This document shows, piece after piece, positions 27,734 to 35,100 of a stretch of 64,000 nucleotides of DNA. A program made the translations under genes and the position numbers. The stretch spans positions 62,001 through 126,000 of the forward strand of contig NZ_JAMSLX010000007.1 of the NCBI RefSeq assembly GCF_023806085.1, written 5' to 3'. Numbering within the stretch: the stretch's first letter is position 1; every line of letters begins with the position of its first letter. This DNA comes from Hephaestia sp. MAHUQ-44. GTDB lineage: Bacteria; Pseudomonadota; Alphaproteobacteria; Sphingomonadales; Sphingomonadaceae. Under the pieces are notes generated by a model. That model was given only the letters and a program-made list of their open reading frames with translations. It was not told the DNA's origin and searched no databases.

Positions 27734-28258
27734 TCAGCGGCCGCGTGCGAGCTTTTCCTTGAGCCCCGCGAGCGCACCCAGCGGCCGCGCCTGCTCCTCG
27801 CTCAGCACCCCTGCGGCGCGCAACACCGCCTCGGCACCCGGCGCGCGCGGGAAGGGATCGAGCGCCAGCGCTACCGTCTCGGCGGCCGCCTCGCCCAGAT
27901 CGATCGCCCCGCCGGTGATCGCGATCGTGTCGAGCGCATCGTCGCTCAACTCGATCTCGTCCTCATCGGGCTCCACGCCCTGGACGAACCGCAGCGCGAC
28001 CGGTTCGTCGACCATGGCCGGGACCGGTTCGCCGGTGACGACGCACGCCTGGCTGACCGCGGCCGAAACCTTGCCCTTGGCGACGATGCCATCGGCCTCG
28101 CGCTGGAGCGTGAACGTGGCGGCAAGCCGGTCGATCGCGATCAGCCCGAAGCGTTCGGCAAGCGCCGCGCGCTCGGTGGCGTCGGCTTCGATCGCGATCC
28201 GGCGGGGCTGCTCGCCGATCGTATCGAGCCGGATGGGGCGCGAGAATTCGGGGGTCAC
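27734..28258 (-). CDS. DUF177 (YceD-like) protein
   Basis: This 174-residue protein has the DUF177 pattern: a beta-rich first half, VSQACVVTGEPVPAMVDEPV with a single cysteine in place of the usual CxxC pair, an acidic middle (DEDEIELSDDALDTIAI) and the C-terminal region LALDPFPRAPGA. In gamma- and actinobacteria YceD precedes rpmF and is linked to 23S rRNA and ribosome maturation; here rpmF is absent. The start is a GTG overlapping the stop of the upstream Cbp3-like gene (GTGA at 28255-28258). Confidence 0.85.
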   Translation of the reverse strand: MTPEFSRPIRLDTIGEQPRRIAIEADATERAALAERFGLIAIDRLAATFTLQREADGIVAKGKVSAAVSQACVVTGEPVPAMVDEPVALRFVQGVEPDEDEIELSDDALDTIAITGGAIDLGEAAAETVALALDPFPRAPGAEAVLRAAGVLSEEQARPLGALAGLKEKLARGR

Positions 28259-28764
28259 GGCAATTGCCCCGCGAGCAGCGCCGCTGTCGGTTGCGCGTCG
28301 AGCGCGGTGCGCAAGACGACCAGTTGGTCGCGCGTATGGGTGAGCGCGGCAGCGGCGGGGGCGTTGTCGCGATACAGGTTGCGCACCAGCGCGGGGCCGA
28401 GATCGCCCTCGGCAAGCCCGGTGCGATACGCGCCCAGCCGCCCGCCGAGCATGCTCATCATCCGGCCGATGTGCTTGCCGACGACGACGTCGCCGATGCC
28501 GAGCTCGCGCAACTGGCCGTCCATATCGTCGACGAACCGTTCGGCGAGCTGCGTACTCGGCAGCGCGGCCGCCGGATCGGACTCGAGCCGCAGCAGCACC
28601 ATCGTCAGGATCGCGGCGACCATATCGAACCGCCCGTCGACCGAATCGGGCACGCCGCCCTCGATATACCAGTGCGGTGCGCGCGCGCGGGCGACGATGG
28701 CGGCATAAAGCGCCGCCGTCGCGCGGTCGCCGCGTCTGCCCAACAGCCGGTCGATCAATCCCAT
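28255..28764 (-). CDS. Ubiquinol-cytochrome c chaperone (Cbp3-like) family protein
   Basis: This 169-residue protein contains ALYAAIVARARAPHWYIEGG and DGRFDMVAAILTMVLLRLE, the core of the Cbp3 chaperone family (PF03981). In mitochondria Cbp3 binds newly made cytochrome b during bc1 assembly; the bacterial role is inferred. ATG 28764 lies close to the divergent bamE start (114 bases apart). The arrangement Cbp3-like/DUF177 opposite bamE is typical of alphaproteobacteria. Confidence in family is high, in function moderate. Confidence 0.88.
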   Translation of the reverse strand: MGLIDRLLGRRGDRATAALYAAIVARARAPHWYIEGGVPDSVDGRFDMVAAILTMVLLRLESDPAAALPSTQLAERFVDDMDGQLRELGIGDVVVGKHIGRMMSMLGGRLGAYRTGLAEGDLGPALVRNLYRDNAPAAAALTHTRDQLVVLRTALDAQPTAALLAGQLP

Positions 28765-28878
28765 CACATTACTCTTTCGACATACCTGCGGCCTTGTTCG
28801 GCTGGCCGGCAGCGCATATTGAGGCGATCGGCGCGCGATGCAATCCGCGTCGCGTTCCACCACGCCCGGGAGATCGGC

Positions 28879-29361
28879 ATGCGTTTCAGTTCTACCCTCC
28901 TGATGGGCGCGGCGCTCGGTCTGGCCGGCGTGATGGCAAGCGGGTGCACCCCGCTCCGGTCGCATCAGGGCTATGTGGTCGATGTCGATCTGGTCAATTC
29001 GGTCCAGCCCGGGGTCGATAATCGCGAATCGGTGCTGGCGACGCTCGGCACACCCAGCTTCACCAGCCAGTTCAACCAGGGCGACTGGTATTATGTCGCA
29101 CGCGACAGCCGCAACCTTGCCTATAACAATCCGCGGCCGGTCAACCAAAACACGCTCCAGATCAGCTTCGACAATGCCGGGACGGTGAGCAGTATCCGCC
29201 GCATCGGGCTCGAGCAGGTCGCCTCGATCCATCCGATGGGCAAGAAAACCCCGACCCTCGGGCGCGAGCGCGGCTTCTTCGACGAATTGTTCGGCAATAT
29301 CGGCGCGGTCGGTGCACCGGGGGCGGGCCAGGTCGGGGGCGGCGGGCGCGACACCCCCTGA
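28879..29361 (+). CDS. bamE: Outer membrane protein assembly factor BamE
   Basis: This 160-residue lipoprotein has signal peptide MRFSSTLLMGAALGLAGVMA with lipobox MASGC (Cys about 24). It has the SmpA/OmlA fold: VNSVQPGVDNRESVLATLG, then QGDWYYVARDSR. It is a subunit of the BAM complex that inserts beta-barrel proteins, including the TonB receptor encoded at 45.5 kb. The C-terminal tail of about 30 residues is Gly-rich and probably disordered. Start ATG 28879 is fixed by the signal peptide. Confidence 0.94.
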   Translation: MRFSSTLLMGAALGLAGVMASGCTPLRSHQGYVVDVDLVNSVQPGVDNRESVLATLGTPSFTSQFNQGDWYYVARDSRNLAYNNPRPVNQNTLQISFDNAGTVSSIRRIGLEQVASIHPMGKKTPTLGRERGFFDELFGNIGAVGAPGAGQVGGGGRDTP

Positions 29362-29459
29362 CGCTAAGCGGAACTGTCGGGTCGCTTAAGACCTCATTCG
29401 CGCGCCGTTCAGCGTGCGCTGCCCATAAGGCTCTCTCATGTCGTTGGAGGGAGACTTGT

Positions 29460-29855
29460 ATGTGTAAATTCCTCATCCTCGCGCTCGCTGCGGCGGTTGC
29501 CGTCCCGATGGCCGCGACCCCGGCGGCGGCGCAGCATCGCGACCATCCGGGCTGGCAGAATCGCGATCGCGGCCATCATTACGGCCGCGACGATTGGCGT
29601 GGCTGGCGACAGCAGAATCGCCAGACCTTTGCGCGCGGGCATTGGCAGGCGCCGTTTCGCTATGCCGCATTCCGGCCGGGGGTACGGATCGACCGTGCCT
29701 ATTACGGCCCGCGCTATCGGATTGCCGATCCCTATCGCTATCATCTGCCGCGTCCCGGCCGGTATCGTCACTGGGTCCGGCATTATAACGATGTGCTGCT
29801 GATCGACACGCGGCGCGGCGTGGTGATCGACGTGATCCGCGATTTCTATTGGTAA
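29460..29855 (+). CDS. RcnB-like periplasmic protein
   Basis: The 131-residue product has a Sec signal peptide (MCKFLILALAAAVAVPMAAT, cleavage after PAAAQ), a His/Arg/Trp-rich middle, and the C-terminal pattern YRHWVRHYNDVLLIDTRRG seen in RcnB-family proteins. RcnB in E. coli modulates nickel/cobalt efflux, but alphaproteobacterial members are mostly uncharacterised. GGAGGGAGACTTGT before the ATG is a strong ribosome site. It is monocistronic and is followed by three consecutive hairpins. Confidence 0.85.
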   Translation: MCKFLILALAAAVAVPMAATPAAAQHRDHPGWQNRDRGHHYGRDDWRGWRQQNRQTFARGHWQAPFRYAAFRPGVRIDRAYYGPRYRIADPYRYHLPRPGRYRHWVRHYNDVLLIDTRRGVVIDVIRDFYW

Positions 29856-29865
29856 GGGCTGGGGT

Positions 29866-29932
29866 GGCCGCGCCAATGATACGCTTTGGCGCGGCCGGTG
29901 CCTGTAACGACAGGCACCAGTCCCGAAAGGGA
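29866..29932 (+). terminator. Three consecutive hairpins after the RcnB-like gene
   Basis: The stems are GGCCGCGCCAA/TTGGCGCGGCC (29866-29876, 29886-29896), GGTGCCTGT/ACAGGCACC (29897-29905, 29910-29918) with loop AACG, and TCCC/GGGA with loop GAAA (29921-29932). They fill the gap to the convergent pbpC stop at 29969 and could be a terminator or the folded 3' end of an RNA. Confidence 0.65.
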
Positions 29933-29968
29933 AAGGACCAATTTTAGAACGCCCGGCACGCGTTTTGG

Positions 29969-32080
29969 TTACCGCACCGTGAAAAGAACCTGGTCGACGA
30001 CCGCGCCGTCCAGGTCGACGAGCCGCAACCGGTGCTGGCCGGGGCTCGCGAAGACCAGCGGTGCATCGGCCGCCGCCCCCAGATCGCGCCCGTCGAGCGT
30101 CAACCGGTGCGCGGTCACGTCGCCCGTTACGCGTATCCCCAGCCGCTGGCGGTCGATCGGAATGTCGGGATCGATCGCATAGACGCTGCCCGACACCGGA
30201 TTGGCGATGCGCGGTCGCCGCGCGATCTCGGGCGCGGTCACGATCCGGCGCTGCCCGGTGCCGGCGATGAAATAATCGGTGCGGGGTTGCTCGCTGGTTC
30301 CCGCGAAGCCGACGCGCTCGGCCACCACTGCTTTGGGCCGCGCCGGCGCCGCTGGGCGCGCGTGCTCGTGGATCGCGAGCATCACGTCGCGCCATACCGG
30401 CGCTGCCCCGCTGGTGCCCGAGACGCCGCGCATCGGATCGCCTTCCTTGTTTCCCACCCACACGCCGACGGTGTAGCGGTCCGAATAGCCGATGCACCAA
30501 TTGTCGCGCATCGCCTTCGAGGTGCCGGTCTTGACCGCCGCCCAGAACGGCAGCCTGAGCGCGCTGTCGATCCCGAAGGTGGCGACGCGGGCATTGGGAT
30601 CGGCCAGCATGTCGCCGACGATCCACGCCGCCGCCGGGGTGGTGATCGCATGGGGGGCGGGCGGCGGATCGTCCTCGGTCAGCCTGAGGGCCGACCAGCG
30701 CCCGCCCTCGGCGAGGCTGCGGAACGCCGCGACCTGCTCCATCAGCGTAACCTCGGCTGACCCCAAAGCGAGCGAATAGCCGTAATATTGGCCGTCCTCG
30801 GTCAGCCCGCGAAAGCCGGTATCCCACAGCCGATCACGGAACTGATCGACCCCGACCAGCACCAGCGCGCGGACCGCGGGCACATTGAGCGATCCGGCCA
30901 GCGCGGTGCGCGCCGACACCGGCCCCTTGAAACTGCGGTCGTAATCCTGCGGCACGTAGAGCCCGCTCGCGGTATCGAGCTGGACGGGTGAATCGTCGAG
31001 GATCGAGGCGGCGGTCAGATAGCCTTTCTCGATCGCGTCGGCGTAGAGGAACGGCTTGAGCGTCGATCCCGCCTGGCGATAGCTGTTGGCGCCATCGACC
31101 GCGGGTGCGGTCGATTCGCTACCCGCGCCGCCGACATAAGCAAGCACATCGCCGGTCGCGTTATCGACGACGATCACCGCGCCGTCGCGCGCGCGCCCGG
31201 CGAGTCCGTGGAGCTGGCGGGCAAGGCTCGCGGTCGCGATCCGCTGCACCCGCGCGTCGAGCGTCGAGGTGACGCGGAGCCCTGGCCTGGTCAGCAGCCG
31301 GACCGCGAGATGCGGGGCCAGTTCGGGGTCGAGCTGGAGGCTGCGCGTTGGCCCGAGCATCCCCCAGGCCGCGGCCTGAAGCCGGTCGCACGGCACGCTG
31401 CCATGGCCCAGCGCGCAGGCGCGGCGCGCGATCGCGTCGGCCGAACCTTGCGGGTTGGGCAGCAAGGCGGTGAGCAGCAGCGCGTCGTCATGGCCGATCG
31501 CGTCGGGGGTTTTGCCGAACAGCCCCAGCGCGGCGGCGCCGATCCCCTGCGCCTCGCCGCGAAAGCCGGCGAGGTTGAGATAGGCTTCGAGGATCTGGTC
31601 CTTCGACCAATGCGCCTCGATCGTGCGGGCGGCGCGCATCTGGCGCACTTTGTCGAACCAGCCGCGCGTGCCCGGCGCGGCGATATCGGGGGCGAGAAAG
31701 CCCGCGAGCTGCATCGTCAGCGTGCTCGCGCCGCGCCCGCGCCGTCCCGCAATCCGATCGCGCGCCGCGCCGAACAGCGCCAGCCAGTCGATCCCGTGGT
31801 GGCGTCGAAAGCGCTGGTCCTCGGCGGCGATCAGCGTGTCGCGCATCACCGGCGACACCGTGTCGAGCGGCGTCCAGGCGAGCCTGCGGACCTGAAAGTC
31901 GACGCGCACGCTATCGATCAGCACGCCGTTGCGATCGTAAAGCCACGCTTCGGAAGGATGCCACGCCGCCTTGACCGCCTTGTACGACGGCAGCAGCGGC
32001 GGCCGGGTGACATAATCCCCCACCGCCACCAGCGCGGCGATCAGGAGGATCGCGATCAGCGCGATCCGGGGTCCATTCAA
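29969..32080 (-). CDS. pbpC: Penicillin-binding protein 1C
   Basis: This bifunctional murein synthase is 703 residues from TTG 32080. It has a membrane anchor at about 5-24, then a GT51 glycosyltransferase domain (AAEDQRFRRHHGID; catalytic Glu87). The transpeptidase domain has GSTLK (Ser339/Lys342), SLN (397-399) and KTGT (517-520), followed by a C-terminal BiPBP_C beta domain. It follows an alpha-2-macroglobulin gene, the usual partner. The frame remains open through repeat copy 4 to a GTG at 32188 that overlaps the upstream stop (GTGA), which would add 36 residues. Confidence 0.93.
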   Translation of the reverse strand: MNGPRIALIAILLIAALVAVGDYVTRPPLLPSYKAVKAAWHPSEAWLYDRNGVLIDSVRVDFQVRRLAWTPLDTVSPVMRDTLIAAEDQRFRRHHGIDWLALFGAARDRIAGRRGRGASTLTMQLAGFLAPDIAAPGTRGWFDKVRQMRAARTIEAHWSKDQILEAYLNLAGFRGEAQGIGAAALGLFGKTPDAIGHDDALLLTALLPNPQGSADAIARRACALGHGSVPCDRLQAAAWGMLGPTRSLQLDPELAPHLAVRLLTRPGLRVTSTLDARVQRIATASLARQLHGLAGRARDGAVIVVDNATGDVLAYVGGAGSESTAPAVDGANSYRQAGSTLKPFLYADAIEKGYLTAASILDDSPVQLDTASGLYVPQDYDRSFKGPVSARTALAGSLNVPAVRALVLVGVDQFRDRLWDTGFRGLTEDGQYYGYSLALGSAEVTLMEQVAAFRSLAEGGRWSALRLTEDDPPPAPHAITTPAAAWIVGDMLADPNARVATFGIDSALRLPFWAAVKTGTSKAMRDNWCIGYSDRYTVGVWVGNKEGDPMRGVSGTSGAAPVWRDVMLAIHEHARPAAPARPKAVVAERVGFAGTSEQPRTDYFIAGTGQRRIVTAPEIARRPRIANPVSGSVYAIDPDIPIDRQRLGIRVTGDVTAHRLTLDGRDLGAAADAPLVFASPGQHRLRLVDLDGAVVDQVLFTVR

Positions 32081-32083
32081 CCA

Positions 32084-32170
32084 CCGTTCGCCCTGAGCCT
32101 GTCGAACGGCGGTTCTTTTGCGCCACCGGCGGAACGACGAACGGTGCTTCGACAGGCTCAGCACGAACGG
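32084..32170. repeat. Sphingomonad-type palindromic repeat, copy 4, against the pbpC start
   Basis: The left arm starts CCGTTCGCCCTGAGCCTGTC and the right arm contains GCTTCGACAGGCTCAGCACG. It occupies the junction between the alpha-2-macroglobulin stop (32185) and the pbpC N terminus and is an open frame in register with pbpC, so it may be translated. Confidence 0.9.
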
Positions 32171-32184
32171 CTGAAGTGACAGCC

Positions 32185-35100
32185 TCACCGCTGGCGCACC
32201 GTCACCGGCTGGTTGGGCAGATCGGCATGGATTTCGGGCGAGTACATCGCCTCGACATGCGTCGGCGGCAATTGGAAGTGGCCCGCGCCATTCAGCCGCA
32301 CCAGATACGAGACCTCGAACCGGCCGCGCGGCACCCAGTCGAAATAGGCGCGCCACGCATCGTTGCGCCGCTCGATATAGGCGGCCTGCACGCCGGCCTG
32401 CACGTCCCACAATTTACCGGAGCCGTCGGTCGCGAGGAAGCGGATGCCGCCGCCGTCGCTGCCCTGTTCGGCGAGCATCTGCGATTGGCCGCCGAGATCG
32501 CCGATGATCGTCGCGCCGGCGGGGATCGGGTCGCTCACCACCACCCAATTGCGCTCGGCGGTCGCCTCGACCTGGATCGTGACCTTGAGCACGTCGCCGC
32601 GTGTCAGCACGCCTTTGGTGCGCTGGCTGACCGCCGAGACCTGGCGCTTGACCTGATAGCCCGCCGCCAGCGGCTTGGTCAGCGGCACCGCCGCCGATAC
32701 CGACACCGTTGCCCATGGTCCCTCGCCGCCGGTCTGGCGCAGCACCAGCGAGGTCTGCCGCGCCGGCAGCGGCAGCGCGATCGCGCGCGCGTCGCTCGCC
32801 AGCGGCCAGTCGCGGCTCACCGTGCGCGTGCCCAGCGTCAGCGTGGTCGTGCCGGTGATCGCGGTCGCCGGATAGAGTTGCGCGAACTTGCGCACCGCAA
32901 TCGCACCCCAGGCGTTCGATGGCGTTGTGTCCCAGCGCCCGCGGAGTTGGCGCTGCGCGACGCCGACCATCATTTTCGGCGCATCGTCCTGCCAGCCGGG
33001 GCGGCCGAGCGTCGCGATCAGCGCCTTGATCGCGGCCTCGTCGTTCGACGACATCAGCCACCACGGCGCCTTGCTGCTGTCCGAAATGTCGAGCCGCGTG
33101 CCTTCGTAGACCAGCCTGGTGCGCAGCGCCGCGGCGACGCTCGCCTTGAGATCGGCGCCGTTCGCGAGCCCCTCGATATGATCGAGTGTTATCAGATAAT
33201 CGGCAAGCACGCCGGTGGGCATCTCGCCCGGCGGCATCCCGATCTGGCCGAGCATCGCCGGGCTGGCCGCGCCCGCGCGCGCCAGCGCCGCCAGCGCGGC
33301 CAGCCGGGTCAGCCGCGGATCGCCGTAGCTTTGGTTGCGCAGCCGCCCGTCGATCACCGCGCCCAGCGCCTCGATCATCCGCGTCCGCACGCCGTCCGGC
33401 AGCGGCAGCCCGGCTTCGCTGCTGATCGACAGCACATAGGCAGTCAGCGCTTCGGAGCCATCGAGCGTGTCCGACGGGAAGTATCGCAACAGCCCGTCGG
33501 GGGCCTGATAGAGCGGCAGTTCGGCGGCCAGGCTCTGCCACGCGGCCTGATCGTCGAGCACGATCGCGCGCGAGAGCAATTGCTCGATGCAAACATACGG
33601 ATAGGCGGCCATGAACGCGCGCACCCCCGCCATCGGCGGCGCCAGCGTGTCGCTGAGCCTGATGTCGATCGTACCACGCCCCGGCAGCGCGCCCGCGGGT
33701 GCGGCGATCGGAATGTTCCCACCCGAAACCCGCGTCAGCGTCGCCGCCCAGACCGAGACCGGCACCGCGGGGATCACTTCCTGATCGACCGTGAGCTGAT
33801 CGGTCTTGCCGTCGGTCGAGCGTGCGGTGACATGCCATTTGAGGTTGGACACCCCTTCAGGCGCGGTCAGATTCCACGCGATCGGCGCGGCGCCGCCCGC
33901 CGGAATCGTCAGCGTCAGCGGCTTGCCGGTGGCGACGCGCGGTTGCACGTCGACCGTCGCCGTCACCGTCATCGGCTTGTCCGATCCGTTGCGCAGCGTG
34001 AAGCCGGCAGCGAAGAAATCGCCGCTGCGCACCAATGGCGGCAGCCCCGAGTAAAGCGACAGATCCTGCGCGGTTCGCACGCTCGTCGATCCGGTGCCGA
34101 ACAGATTGGCGCCCTCGGTCGCGATCGCGACGAGTTTGAACGATGACAGCGAATCGGACAGCGGCACTGCGATCCGCGCATGGCCCTGCGCATCGAGTGC
34201 GACATGCCCCTTCCACAGCAGCACCGGCTGGAAATTGGTGCGGTTGAGCCCGGAAAGGTCGCCCTCGCCGCCGCCACCGCCCGGTGCGAGCGCCTTGCGC
34301 CCGTAATGCCGTTTGCCGACGACCTGCATCTGCGCGGTCGAGGTGAGGACCGACAGCGGCCGCTCGCCCATCATCGCGTCGAGCACGTCCCAGCTTGGGT
34401 TGGGCGCGAGCTGCAACAAGGCTTCGTCGACCGCGACGAAGGCCACATCGGCAGCCCGCGCCGGCGTGCCGTCGGGGCGCTTGACCTGCACGTCGACATT
34501 GGCCGTCGCCCGCGCGGCATAGCGCTCGCGATCGGCCTTGACCGCGACCTCGAGCCGATGCGCTTCCCAGCCCACTTTCACCTTGGCGATGCCGAGGCGA
34601 TAGGCGGGCTTGGCGAGATCGACCGTTGCGGTGGGCCTGGTCGCCACCGGCGACCCGAACGGCAGCCCCCATTTATAGGCGAGGTGCGACAGCCACGACC
34701 AGAAGCCGTCGACGCGCCCGCGCACCGCGAGCACCGAGACATAGACGTCGGGCGCATAGCTGCCCGGCAGCTTGACCTCGATCACCGGGTCCTTGCCCGA
34801 AATCGCGGTGACATAGCTCGCGAGCACGCCCTCGCGCTCGACCGTCACCAGCGCGTGCGCGGATCGGAACGGCATCCGCACCTGGAAGCGCGCGGTTTCG
34901 CCGGCCTTATATTCTTGGCGTTCGGGGATGACGTCCATCCGGTCGCCATTGTCGCCGCCGAACCACCAATCGTCGTCGCCCGCCAGCCATACCGATCGTG
35001 TCGCGCGCGCCTGATTGCCCGCGCTGTCGGTGGTGGTCGCGACGACATAGACCTCGCCCGACACATCGGGGGCGAGGGTGCACCAGGCGAGCCCTTGCGC

